From Aphrophora alni (Eukaryota > Arthropoda > Insecta > Hemiptera > Aphrophoridae): 64,000 nt of DNA. The notes below the pieces were generated by a model. It was not told where the DNA came from. It searched no databases and was given only the letters and a program-made list of their open reading frames with translations. A program made the translations under genes and the position numbers. This document shows, one piece after another, positions 13,201 through 23,489 of this stretch. The DNA is taken from the NCBI GenBank assembly GCA_963513935.1, contig OY740769.1:74789712-74853711 (forward strand), given 5' to 3'. The first letter of the stretch is position 1. Each line of letters opens with the position of its first letter.

Positions 13201-16200
13201 CGAAACATGGCCAATATCTCCATGAAGTCTTGTAAGCAGACCACTGATGCCTCTTCCTCCATCAACTTCATCGCCTGATCTGCAACAATTGTTCAACTAA
13301 ATGTTCAAATTTACAGGAGTTGTTATTCATATAAAAAGAAAAACTGTAGTCACCAATATATGCATTAGTATCACATACAGAAGAAGGTCCAAAATAAAAA
13401 TATTCACCAAGATTCAAAGATAACCTAGACAATGGTAATGTACTTTTTGAGCAGCTATAATTCAGACTCAGTTAATATGTTAACATTTTACACATACTTA
13501 ATGTGTCGCCAGAATTCAGAGACACTTTTATTTTATATGGATCAGAATTTAAAGTTCTGCTGGGGATAGTGCATATAGAAGAATCAGTTTTAATATTTCA
13601 ATTTTTCCATTTGATATATAAAATATGAGATAAATTGATTTACATTGTTTTGTTTAAACCATGAAACCAGATTGAAGTTACCTTATCAAAAGAGATTGCA
13701 ACTAAGTAGAATTACTTTACCAACCTATTTTGTATGCTGACAAGTGAATGTAATGAAATACACAGATTTATATTAAATTAACTGATAAGCAATATTAAGT
13801 ATAGTAAGGTTTTAAGATAGTTTTAAGACTGTAAAGAAATGTGAAATGTAAAATAATAGATTTTTATAACGAGCTCTTTCCTCTGCCCCTTTTTAAATGT
13901 AGTTGTTTGGTACCATGTGGTTTGTGCACTTATTTTTTTATTGTTCTACTAAGGGTTAATCTAGATTGCACAATTATTTGTTTATTGTTTGTATGATCGT
14001 GTATGTGTATGTAAATGGTTTAATTAATTAGTTTTTTCTATTTTATTAACTCTTCAAAAATGTTAACATTTGCCCAAAAAGTGGAAATGTTTTGCATCTG
14101 ATGATGAGATTATTTATCTTGAAAGTATAACATTCAGAAAAATATCTTTATCTATTGATATTGCTGTATTGAGTAACTAAATAGCAGAAGTCTAATACAA
14201 GCAAAAATGGTTAAAGCTGAAGTTACAAATTCTAGTCGGGTTGTATTTTGTTCCCTTATTACTTAATTTAATTCCTATCTTCGTAATCCTTTAAAAAAAA
14301 TTTTAATATTGAAACAAAATTAATAAGGTAAGAATACTTTACTGAATTTTCATTTGCTGTACAATCTAATTTAAAATATCATTGTCACTGATAAATTAAA
14401 TGATCTTTCTATCTACTAGGGTAATACCAAAAGTAACGTCTCTAAAACATTGGGGACGAAGAGAAACTGTTCATGCGGCTGTTGGCCACACTGTTGCGAT
14501 TGTTGGTTCCCCCACTCCTAAGCAAGCATATTCACACCTTGATGGGGCACTCAATCTTGACTTGGCAGCCGTTGATAATGGAGCTCCCGTTGGACGCTTC
14601 CGCCAAGTGCGGTGAGTAAAATTAATCACTAATGGATGTCAAAAACGTATGCAAATGGTGTAGAGAGTCAATTTCAGTCAAGACAGTCTCAAAGGTTGAG
14701 GGTTGCATGCGTGAAGATCGACGGATCACTCTGGATAATCTTTGTGTTTTGGTTGCTGAGGTTTTCCAAAACACTATTAACAGGATTTTAACGGAAAATT
14801 AGAAGTATCGGTAGGTGTGTGAAGGATGGTTACCATGAATGCTGACGGAAAATCATAAATGGTAACGAGTTGTTTCTTCTCCTGAATTTCTTTGCTACAA
14901 TACCAATGAAACGGACAACTTTTTGGACTCAATTGTCATGGGTGACGAAACCTGGGCGTTTCACTTTACACCTGAGACCAAACAACAATCACGCAAGTGG
15001 CAGTATCCCTCTTCGCCCAAACTGTAAAAATTCAAACAAACACAGTCTGCCGGTAAAGTTAACTGTGTTTTGGGATCAAAAGAAGATATTGTTGGTCGAC
15101 TTTATGCCTGCTGGGACCACAATAAACACTGACAGGTACTGTAAAAGACTATAAAAACTCAGACGGGTAATTCAGAACCGGAGAAGAGGAATGTTGAGCA
15201 AGGGTGTAAGCATTCTCCATGTCAAAGATCTCCCACAAGTTACCTATCAAACCGTCGCTCTCCTGCAACAGTTTAAATGGAACACTATCACACACCCACC
15301 CTATAATCCGGACTTGGCACCCAGTACCACCTGTTGAAACAAAATTTGGCTAGAAGGCAATTCAGCTCTGAAAAAGATGTGAAAGATGAGGTTCAACGCT
15401 TTCTCAAGGACATGGGCATGCAAAAACTGCCACAGCGTCTACAAAAATGCATTGACCGAAGTGGAAATTATGTAGAAAAATAGATAAATGTTCAACCTTT
15501 AAAATTATATAAATATTATAGGAAATAAACAGATTTTTGTATTTCTAAAAAAATAAGACCTTGTTTTTGGGAATACCCCAAAAGTACATACCTCCTAAAA
15601 TCATCCTAAAGTTTAGATTTGATTGTCAAGATTGAAGCACTACACTTACTACACTACACTAATGGAAGCAGTTAAGGTAAAAACAAACATCCCTTTCTGG
15701 TTATTTAAATCCCCCCCCCCATAAAGTTGGTTTAAAAAGTTAAGTAAAAAAAAAATAAACTGAAATAACCGATGTTTAATTTCCATGAAAATTGTTAAAT
15801 ACATCAGTTTTCAAAACAACTAAAATAAAATAAAAATAAGTTCTGTTGATAAAATATATGATTTTCATTTTGAGGCCCAATTAATTGATTGTGCTATACA
15901 TGATAGTACCATACATGGAGAGAGACATATATGCCATAATTTATATTAGATCAAACCAAAACAGCAAGGACATACCTGTGTTTCCTACCAGGTAGAGCCC
16001 ATTTCTCATTTTGACCCAACAACATTAGACTTGTGTTTCTTTCCAATGTAATGAAATATTCCTCTTCGTCCACTTCGGTTCCATCTTGTTCTAATACTAC
16101 TTTCACTCCTCCCATCATTCCAAGTTTTTCTTTTGCTGAAAAAAAAAAAAATTGAACAAAATGTCTAGCACTGTACATTTTTAGTCGATAACAATACTGT

Positions 16201-19009
16201 AAGTAGCTGAAGGAACAGTAGCGGAAGAAATTTGTTTCCTATTGGCTGCAGTTACTTAACCTAAAAATAACATTTTACTGAGCAGTATTTAAGATTGTGT
16301 CAGCTTAATAAGGTTTTAAATGTTATGAAGTGACATTAAATTAAAAAAACAAACAATTAAAAAAAAAAAAATTCAATATTACTAAGCTTTGTATTTTTAA
16401 TATAAAGACATCATAATTGAAAAAGAAAATATGTTTTATACAATAATTTTGAGGTAATATATCAAACATTTCTTAAATTTATATGTTACCAATATGTTCA
16501 TTATTAAATAAAGATTACCTGGCTACATGGTGTTCATAATAAAGGATAAAATAAAGCAAAAGATTAAAGTTTCAAAAAAATTTAATAATATAAATGAGCT
16601 ACAATTGTTTCGCCTTGCGGCATCATCGGGCAACTGATAATAAACAGGTATAGACAACTATTTAAATTAACATACCTTATTTGAAGTTGATAGTAGTTCC
16701 TTATATTATATTAATTGCTTATATTATTTAATTGCTACATGTTTCGCTGCCATAGGCAGCATCATCAGGCCAGCTAATAACATAAACACAATGTTCACAC
16801 ACATATCACAAAAACATATAAAATTCTTGGTCTAACACAAATCATCATGCAGAACCGGCACTCGTTAAAAGTTAAAAATTGTTTTAGTTCCTCACAGTAT
16901 ATTGGCCACATGTTCACTGAGTGAGTTAGAATGGGACACTCTACTATTTAAACATACACAAGTAACAGGAAACTGAAATACAATAGAGAAAATGGGAAAG
17001 GTAGGGGGATGACCTAGCAGGTAGATAAAGGTTAATGAACTATGTTACGGATGGGTTCCGTAAATCATTTTGTTTTTTATTGAATAATTTGTTGGAAGTT
17101 TATTTTGTTGAATACAATGATAAAGAAGCATTGTCAAAGACTATGATTGACCTCTCTATTAAATTTGTTGTAAGCTTTTTGAAATTTTCTGAATTCATTT
17201 GCCCATGATTGTCACCAGATGTTTTTCTTGCTTTCAAAATCAAGAAGGCATTTTTAACAAACCCACTTGTTCTACAAACGTGAACTAAAACAACTGATTT
17301 GATGAACTTCTGTACCTCCCACCATATACATCACTTACTCTGCTAACGTTTGTTAACAGTCAATGTCAGGTCATTCAATGAAGATCTTATGGTTTGATCC
17401 ATACTTGAATCCCATATGTTCAATAAACACTCCAAGCAAAAGTAATTTTTTGTTTAATTGCAGTGAAGCAATTTTGCGAAGTTTGGTACTCTTTTTTTGG
17501 GCTGCATAAAAATGTTGTACCATATCTCTAATAATACGGCAATTATATGCATCAAAATTAACAACCAGCCTTTTTCTCTTTCTTTTCCTGCTTCCCTGTC
17601 TTTTTGGTAAGGTAAGAAAATTATTATAATAAAACCCCTGTAGTTTTTCAGGAAAAGATTTAACTAAGTAAATGTGTTACTTGGCCGGTTCCATTTCATG
17701 TCACATTTTTCTATAACATGTATACTAACCTTCTTAGTTTTACTGTGAATGGTTCTATCTAGTTTATTAGTAGCCGTCTTTACACAGTAAATAGTCACAA
17801 TAATATAGTATAGGCCTACATTCAATTTACCAATTACAAATAATCTACTAAATCATGCTAGAGAAATTCACTAATTGAGATTAAGAAGTTTAAGCACCAG
17901 TGAAATAAATATTTGTATAGTGACTAATATAACTATCATCATCATGTAAATGGTATCATGGAAATTGCTCTTATTCCCAGCATACTTCTCTGCCCCCTTG
18001 TTATTGATTTCGTGAACTCATATTAGTACTACATTACAACCTTATAAGTAGGCTAATATTTTGTTAAACAATAACAAAACATGTACATTTTGTAATGTGT
18101 TCAACATGGCCACCATAGTATATATATTGATCTAAAAAAGGACTATAACTTTGACCATTAAGTTCAGTATCATTTATTGTCATGTACGAGAGAAAACAGA
18201 TGTAATTGTGAGATAATAGGTGGTGTTGGAGTGTTAAAATACCTTAGGGTTACTTTGGCTTGTAAAGACAGTTGGAAATACCATGTCAAAGAGCTAAACA
18301 GCAAATTATTGACTCGTAACACAAAAAAAAAAATTATCAAATCAATGCTCTTTAGATCAAGAACCGATAGCTCTGAGAAATTGTTCAAACAGTTCGGTAT
18401 ATTGTCTTTCCGTAGAGTATATATCAGGACAGTACTGAAGTTGATATCTAAAAAAAAGTGGGTATGGTCAAATCAACAATGGTCTTTTCATGTAGGAAAC
18501 AGTACTGCATTTTACCAAAGTCTAGACTGACTTTTGATCAAAAAACCTATTTGTACCATACACCAAGGTTTTTAAATTTCATACCATCAGATATAAAAAA
18601 GTTTATAGAAGCAAACATTTATTCTTGAGAAAAATTGATAATTGGTTATTACAGAATGATAAAACTGATGACATCTTCGATTGTTTAATTTAATTGAATA
18701 ATTAAATCTAAAACAATCTATTGAATGAAGAGAGGAGGGCAGTGTTATTTATATAGCAGGGAAGAAGACTATTATGGGGTAGAACCGAGTTAGTTGAATT
18801 AAATAGTGAAATCAATTCTTAAGTTGAGAGAATAGGGTAGGACAGTCTCTTGCTCTTATTTTTGTTGCATTTTATTGAAGGTGAACCCAAATACTAGCTT
18901 TGCCAAAGGGGTTGCCAATTTTCCTGTTTTTGTATTCAGTTGGCATAATATAAAGTATTTTGATATGTTATTTAACTAAATAAATTGTACTAATCAATAA
19001 TAAAAACAA

Positions 19010-19060
<51 letters not shown>

Positions 19061-21668
19061 GGATATAAGGAGATATTATGTCATGTATATATATATTATA
19101 TACCCGATTGTATCTCTAAAGGAAAAATAAAAATTCAATTCAATATTTATACACACACACACACACACACACTGTGTGTGTGTATAAAAAGTCTGGAACC
19201 GGTTGATTGTTAGACAAATGGCTGCAGGTATAAAAAATTAACGGTTGGAAATCAGTATAGATTCAAAAATTCTACGTTTTAAGCACTCATAATTTTCAGC
19301 CGCCATATTGATTTTCATCATCTTGAATTTAACTTTTTTAAATTAAATGGAAATGGGGTACTATGATACATTCCTTTTAAGGTGGAATTTTAAGAGGAAA
19401 TCAATGAAGTTAGTTTTTCGATAAAAATATTCACTCACAATTCACCAGTCATTATCAAAACACTTCAATTAAAAGTGTAGGTATGAAACTGTTATTGCAT
19501 TAATTAGACAAATAGCTAAAGGTATTAAAGAAAGGTGAAGTAAATTTACAAACAATTGATCTTATATTAATAATAATAATAATAAATTTTGTCATTAGTA
19601 AAAATATATCTGATATATAAATTAGAATAAGAATATAGTCAAATATCCACCACCATAAATCTCCTATGTGTAAAACGACTGCTTCAATATTCAGTGCACC
19701 GACTGACATTTTTAGAACGTTGCGTACACTACTCTGGTATAAAGTTTTTTTAAAAATATTTCTGGGCCCTCAGCAGCTCACCTGTAGTGAGTACGGACAT
19801 ATCAATCCCAAAAGGTCATAGCTGGATCTACACCATTTATCACAAAGTCTTGGTTTATATCTCTCTCTTTCACCTTTCCTAAGAGGTCTCTCTTTCCAAT
19901 TCTTGTTCTGTTCTGACCCTAACACATTTAGCATACTCAAGGGCTAAGGGTCTTTATTTTGTACTTTATTCCATTATATTTATACGGCAATGATGATCGA
20001 GAGGTTTTTGAATAATAAAAAATCAAGTTCCAAAACATGTTAAAAACAAAGATTCTTTCAAGCATTTCCAGAATTCACTCAGATGATGTCTCATTGTTGC
20101 TTTTACTCTGTGGATAACTCCTGAAGTACCATAACACAGTTTCTTGATGTCACGATAGGCTGATTTGTTTTGTGTTGTAATTATATATGTTTTAATTTGT
20201 CATGTATTAATTTATTAAATTGTGTAAAATATGTTAGGTATATTATGTGAATTTTAAATAAATTATAATGGGTCACATGTTTCTTGCAAACAAAAGGTAG
20301 GTAGGCCTAATGTAAAATAAATAATAATACAACAAAATTAATCCGATCTTAACTGGGATGGGTAGTATTAAAATGGATCATAAACACATTTCTGAACAAA
20401 TTCTCAAACTTATGCTTCAAATGACAACCAATAAGCGTAAAATTGGAACTCTGAAAATGGAGATAAAATCCACAATTAATTATGAGCAGCGTTCCTTTCT
20501 GCCAAGCCAATAATGAATGAAATTAATTAATGATCTTAACAAGTTATATCTGTTCACTTGAAATTTGCAACTTTCACTGGTGGAAGCTTTACTCATCAAA
20601 TGAAAAAGAAAAAAAAAAGCACAATAGGTACACACTTTATTTGTTTAATATTCAATAACTTCTTGGTTTTTATACATTCAACGAATGAAGATGATGATGA
20701 TTTGGTCATTTAAACATTGTCTTCAATAAATAAAGCGTTTATTGTGAAAAATTAAGTTTTCATTGGATAGAAACCCTGAATGCTAAATATTTCAAAATTA
20801 AACTGTCATTGTTTGTTTAAATTAAGCAATTACAGAAAGCAACCAACCTTAAAAAAAATGAAGATATCATTTAAGCCTAAGCTCTCATGACATAGCCTAT
20901 ACACTAATTCTGCAATTGTATTTTTAACATAAATCTTATACCCTCATGGATTGATTTGTTAATCAAATTAGTGTATGAAATTTAAAAAATCATAAATAGG
21001 ACTATAGCCTATTTCTCTTTAATCTTGAATTCTTCAAAGAAAAAATGTTCCTGAATATTTAAATGTTTTTATACTTGAACTAGGCTAGGCCCTAATATAT
21101 TTTATTAATTTTAATGTTATTCTTACCTTACAATCAAACAAGTAGACTTTTTATTTCATAAAATGTTAGGCCCATTTTGTTAGATTTTGTATAGGTATAG
21201 ATTTAAATATAGGCATATACATCCTATAAAGAATAATTACAATAATTGTCACTTATTGTAGTACGTAACAAGTGAATCATTCACAATGTGTAAAATTATT
21301 TAGACTATTAGAATAAAACAATTAAATTAACCTCCGTTCGGACAAATATTTAATATTTCAATCAAATCTCTTTGTTTCATTAAACAAGCCTATTTACTAC
21401 TGAAACTAAACTGAACTAAACTGAGTCATTAAGGTGTTTACCAATTTAAACTCCCTACATAACAACTAGGTCTAATAAAGTTACTAGGCTATATAAACTA
21501 TAGTATTCATTTAATAAATAAGTTATTAAATATTAGTTTAATTTTACCTCTTATAACAAAATCTTGTAAAGAAGATGCAACTATGCCAAATCTACGCTCC
21601 CGTGTACAGTCGACAACTTTATAAGGCATTAATTCACTACCAGTAGACCTATCATTCATTGGATCCAT
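4358..21668 (-). CDS. ICAD/DFF45-like (DREP family) inhibitor of caspase-activated DNase; four exons joined
   Basis: Join of 21548-21668, 15976-16135, 13127-13279 and 4358-4505 on the minus strand: 582 nt, 193 residues plus stop. Each junction has GT-AG borders and the phases fit (1, 2, 2). Residues about 15-92 form a CIDE-N domain: KVVDCTRERRFGIVASSL, then the acidic stretch DGTEVDEEEYF and LMLL. Residues 97-100 are DEVD followed by G, a consensus effector-caspase site. Residues about 104-180 resemble the helical DFF-C domain (LELLSDMDPESL, then EALDLLKLYHSAS). The family binds and restrains the nuclease CAD/DFF40 and helps it fold; caspase cleavage releases it. No nuclease domain is present, so it is the inhibitor and not CAD. 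At 193 residues it is much shorter than vertebrate DFF45 (about 330), because the linker between domains is nearly absent. Further cassette exons inside the long introns cannot be excluded; another DREP paralogue is the main alternative. Confidence 0.85.
5155..5520. mobile_element. Foldback (inverted-repeat) element in intron 3
   Basis: Arms of about 150 bases (about 5155-5312 and 5372-5520) are imperfect inverted repeats: CATATGTTTCATCATGAGATG on the left answers the complement of CATTTGATGATGAAACATG on the right, and the match continues through the AACACAACATATAACACA region. A 50-base centre separates them. No coding capacity; MITE-like. Confidence 0.5.
7748..7873. repeat. Hairpin repeat inside the Tigger element
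   Basis: Arms 7748-7788 and 7833-7873 are near-perfect complements (AAAGCAAAAGCTTAAAGTTTC in the left arm). A single-arm version of the same sequence lies at about 16538-16585, just before a Penelope-like tail. Confidence 0.6.
8669..8809 (+). pseudogene. Remnant Tigger transposase: N-terminal CENP-B helix-turn-helix fused to the C-terminal end
   Basis: A 46-residue open frame. Residues 1-24 (MAMKRKRNVLTMAQKLDALN) are the start of a CENP-B/pogo DNA-binding domain. Residues 31-46 (KLKQRKINDFFVNNN) resemble the extreme C-terminus of Tigger transposases. The catalytic DDE domain between them is gone, so this is a deletion that kept both ends of the ORF in frame. Confidence 0.7.
9768..9985 (+). 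repeat. Dispersed repeat, copy 2 (copy 1 at 3583-3812)
   Basis: Same repeat as 3583-3812, with short deletions after GAACATTAATG and before AACTTGATATTGAT. It lies in intron 3 of the ICAD-like gene, while copy 1 lies just beyond its 3' end. Confidence 0.6.
10237..10275. repeat. (TA)n microsatellite
   Basis: Uninterrupted TA dinucleotides, about 19 units, in intron 3. Confidence 0.9.
13127..13279 (-). CDS. ICAD-like gene, coding exon 3 (DEVD site and start of DFF-C domain)
   Basis: Acceptor TTGCAG at 13280-13285, donor CAG|GTAAG at 13122-13126; 153 nt, entering and leaving in phase 2. It begins SGDEVDGG, so the caspase consensus lies right after the splice junction, then GLLTRLHGDIGHVSLLGG and CELELLSDMDPESLTDIIPD. 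The LELLSDMDPESL segment matches the DFF-C family style. Intron 2 (13280-15975) contains the mariner remnant. Confidence 0.83.
14098..14140 (+). ncRNA. Degenerate hammerhead-like hairpin
   Basis: CTGATGA is followed by a hairpin (AGAT...ATCT) and GAAAG; the flanks AATGTT and AACATT can pair as an outer stem. GAAAC and a GUH cleavage triplet are not preserved. See the hammerhead-like finding. Activity is doubtful. Confidence 0.25.
14419..15578 (+). mobile_element. Mariner-type DNA transposon, degenerate
   Basis: Imperfect terminal repeats GGGTAATACCAAAAGTAACG (left) and the complement of GGGTATTCCCAAAAACAAGG (right) bound about 1.16 kb, which fits a mariner with small deletions. It sits in intron 2 of the ICAD-like gene. 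No clean TA duplication is visible on the right. The part 14480-14620 is not recognisably mariner and may be rearranged or foreign. Confidence 0.7.
14800..15483 (+). pseudogene. Mariner transposase remnant (DD34D type)
   Basis: Recognisable blocks in shifting frames: SIVMGDETWAFHFTPETKQQ (first catalytic Asp at 14944-14946), then TVFWDQKKILLVDF with PAGTTINTDRYC, then HPPYNPDLAP, then a C-terminal run SSEKDVKDEVQRFLKDMG and CIDRSGNYVEK ending at TAG 15481. Family members continue SPDLAPSDYHLF; here SDYHLF is deleted, so the final catalytic region is damaged. Several frameshifts and in-frame stops (for example in KL*KFK) mean it cannot encode a working enzyme. Confidence 0.75.
15976..16135 (-). 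CDS. ICAD-like gene, coding exon 2 (CIDE-N second half)
   Basis: The acceptor is a strong polypyrimidine tract followed by CAG at 16136-16138; the donor is CAG|GTATG at 15975. The exon enters in phase 1, completing an Ala codon, and leaves in phase 2. It encodes KEKLGMMGGVKVVLEQDG, then TEVDEEEYF, ITLERNTSLMLL, GQNEKWALPGRKH. The acidic DGT-VD-EEEYF patch is the most recognisable CIDE-N signature and is the surface that pairs with the basic face of the partner CIDE-N domain. Confidence 0.88.
16538..16650 (-). ncRNA. Penelope-type tail with hammerhead-like motif, copy 1
   Basis: Minus strand reads CCGATGATGCCGCAAGGCG then AAACAATTGTAGC (about 16606-16636). The order is a degenerate CUGANGA box, a GCC/GGC helix II, GAAAC, and a short ACA/UGU helix III with GUA. 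One core base is changed (C for U) and an extra U sits before helix II. It is followed by the repeat also seen as hairpin arms at 7748-7873. Confidence 0.35.
16718..16790 (-). ncRNA. Hammerhead-ribozyme-like motif, copy 2 (best core)
   Basis: Minus strand: CTGATGA (16762-16768), helix II GCTGCC/GGCAGC, GAAAC (16741-16745), a tiny AC/GU helix III, and GUA at 16736-16738. Outside, GC/GC and then TTATT/AATAA can form stem I with a symmetric five-base internal loop. This is the layout of the minimal type I hammerheads described in Penelope-like elements. The single extra U between CTGATGA and helix II departs from the canonical fold. Confidence 0.4.
17040..17590 (-). pseudogene. Remnant of a DDE transposase of the IS630/Tc1/mariner type
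   Basis: Two blocks on the minus strand. About 17400-17590: KRLVVNFDAYNCRIIRDMV, then LLLLGVFIEHMGFKYGSNH, the family's N-terminal region before the catalytic core. About 17110-17280: GFVKNAFLILKARKTSGD and QMNSENFKK, then ERSIIVFDNASLS, matching the family pattern (SGDYHDEMN, then VIVxDNASYH) with a catalytic Asp in FDNAS. Frameshifts and stops separate the blocks. No ends identified. Lies in intron 1 of the ICAD-like gene. Confidence 0.6.
18120..18720 (+). pseudogene. Non-LTR retrotransposon 3' fragment (RT C-terminal part)
   Basis: Open from 18177 to 18530. VGVLKYLRVTLACKDSWKYH is the RT segment usually seen as KYLGV-D--L-W--H, and KLFKQFGILSFRRVYIRTVL follows as in CR1/jockey-like C-termini. 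After a stop and frameshift, FIPSDIKKFIE and LRKIDNWLLQND continue the pattern. 5'-truncated and broken. The 3' region runs through AT-rich sequence to a TA microsatellite at 19012. Confidence 0.6.
19012..19190. repeat. (TA)n and (CA)n/(TG)n microsatellites
   Basis: TA repeats at about 19012-19057; ACACAC... directly followed by TGTGTG... at about 19150-19183, which makes a short perfect hairpin. Confidence 0.85.
19740..19990 (+). mobile_element. SINE-like repeat
   Basis: Shares with 22700-22870 and 30236-30420 a body containing (C)AATTCTTGTTCT or ACTCTTGTTCTC followed by GACCCTGA or a close variant. Here the head includes CACCTGTAGTGAGTA, which resembles a degenerate A box. Family not named. 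Confidence 0.35.
19991..21547. other. Intron 1, proximal part: nothing recognised
   Basis: AT-rich, with one TAGGCCTA at 20302. No coding, RNA or repeat signal stands out. Confidence 0.4.
21548..21668 (-). CDS. ICAD-like gene, coding exon 1 (start codon, CIDE-N first half)
   Basis: ATG is the complement of 21666-21668 in the context ACAATGG. An in-frame TAG lies three codons upstream (ATG preceded by TCT ACA), which fixes this start. It encodes 40 codons plus one base: MDPMNDRSTG, then PYKVVDCTRERRFGIVASSL and QDFVIR. The donor is G|GTAAAAT at 21547-21546. The basic stretch RERR belongs to the basic face typical of CIDE-N domains. Intron 1 (16136-21547, 5.4 kb) follows. Confidence 0.85.
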
Positions 21669-22450
21669 TGTAGACTAGAGGCTTGTAGATTCACTAATTA
21701 ACTATCTGTAACAATAAATTAATTTCTATTATTAATTTTTTCAAACACTATTTAAATAAAAGCATTTTACAATAATAAATCCTGAAATTCTTAGGTATGA
21801 TTTTTAACTGTTTTCCTTATCACACTCAAGTTACTATCTAATCAATTCACACCTTATTCTACTGCTGAATTTCTGTCAAGTGTATGACCCACATCCCTTG
21901 ATCCAGTTTATATACTCCTCTCTGGAAGAAAATAGGTGAGCTAGACCAAAAGGCCGGCTATTAACCTCCTGTTCTACTTCTAGCTAGATCAATACCAGTA
22001 GTAACCCATATAAACTTATAAGATGGCGGGGAATATACAAATCATAATGACGTAAATCTATATCTAATAATAAATAGGTTCCTACCTTCTATACAAATTT
22101 CTTGGTAAAATACAGGCTTCTAGTTGCTTTTATGAACAGAATTTAAATAGATTTTAAAAAGTTAGGTTAGTCTTATGTTAGACACTCCCTTTACACATTT
22201 ACAAATGCAGATTTTTTCAAACACTAATAAGACATTTCAATGAGTAAGTTTATTTGTAAAGCGTAGTTTCACAATACCTAATTTTTATGTTAAAATTAGA
22301 TAACTATTGTATAAAAGAGATTATGTATACTAGGCCTAGCTATTTTAGTTGATCAATATAAACGCAACATACGCAAAACGCATGACAGCTGTCATTTGTC
22401 GGGGGAGGGAGGAAAGGCACAGGCGTGTAAGTTAGGTAGGCAATCGTTTT
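21669..22450 (-). promoter_or_regulatory. Upstream region of the ICAD-like gene
   Basis: This interval would hold the 5' UTR and promoter. It contains an AAGATGGCGG motif (plus strand, 22021-22030), similar to the YY1-type element found near start sites, and a locally GC-richer stretch at 22370-22450. No TATA box or start site can be fixed by reading. A 5' UTR intron is possible. Confidence 0.3.
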
Positions 22451-22699
22451 GAGTTATTTCTATTGGTCAACGATTTGGATTTTGTATATAAATATATAAA
22501 CTATATAAATACATAATTATACACTTAATTTTAATAGGCGAATCAGTTAAAGGTCTAAGGTGACTTTGAGTCTCTAAATCATCAACAATTTAAAACTTTT
22601 ATATCTTATTATTTGTACTGGGATTTAAAAAAATTTGCACTGTCCATACTGCCATCTAGATTATGTATAAGGTTACATGTATTTTAATTTTTACTTTCT

Positions 22700-23110
22700 T
22701 TTGTTACACTCAGGTGTTCACTATAGTGAGTAAGAGCTTATCAACGAGATATTTATGCATTTTTTCAAGTAGTCTTGGGTTAAATCCCGATCCTAACCCA
22801 ACTCTTTCTTATATCTCTTGACCAACTCTTGTTCTCTTTCGACCCTGATCTACCCCACCTCTCTATGATGGTAAATAGCGAAGTTATTGTCAAAAATGTA
22901 ATTTCGAACTCTGAACCTTCAAAAGATGTAATATTTGTATACTTATGAAGACAAGTCAACAACGCGAGCATAACGAGTGGAGTCCCTTCATATAATATGT
23001 ACAGTTTCTATGTCTGACAGGGCATAACACTGATACGAGCAAAGCGAGTGGAGTCGTTTTAACATTGACACATCTATGAGGCCGCTAAGGTCTACTTGTG
23101 TCAAGAAAGT
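22700..23110. mobile_element. SINE-like copy plus a GCGAGC/GAGTGGAGTC repeat
   Basis: 22700-22870 carries TATAGTGAGTAAGAGC and GGGTTAAATCCCG, A- and B-box-like, then CCAACTCTTGTTCTC. 22880-23060 contains two ACGAG(C)-type, GAGTGGAGTC motifs and TTATTGTCAAAAATGTAATTTCG. The latter is the inverted relative of the repeat pair at 59292-60215. Confidence 0.4.
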
Positions 23111-23489
23111 AGTAATATACAAAATTATTAAATTCAGAAAACTTTTGTAACAACTGCTTTGAACAAACTTACCCTATTGGTTCAGACCCCCCTGGTCTTC
23201 CAATACAATTTAACATTTCCTACAATATTTAAGAAAGCAATTTTTAGTCATTACATTTAAAAGATTTTCTTGTATTATATACTACATTGTATGTTGGGCC
23301 TGGGTAAGTACCATGATGGTGCCCCACTACTTCTTTTTCATTAACTTAAAATTTTAAGATAGTTGACAATAAAAAAATATAATATATATATACATATTAT
23401 ATAATTTTATCAAAACCAGCTTTAACAATTACTATTTCATCAAACTTTATTCCGTGTAGCCTTTAAGGATCCAAATAGAACATACTATT

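Noticed and set aside
14400..14615. 71-codon frame at the left of the mariner
   Set aside because: It starts in the terminal repeat and has no transposase motif; probably chance.
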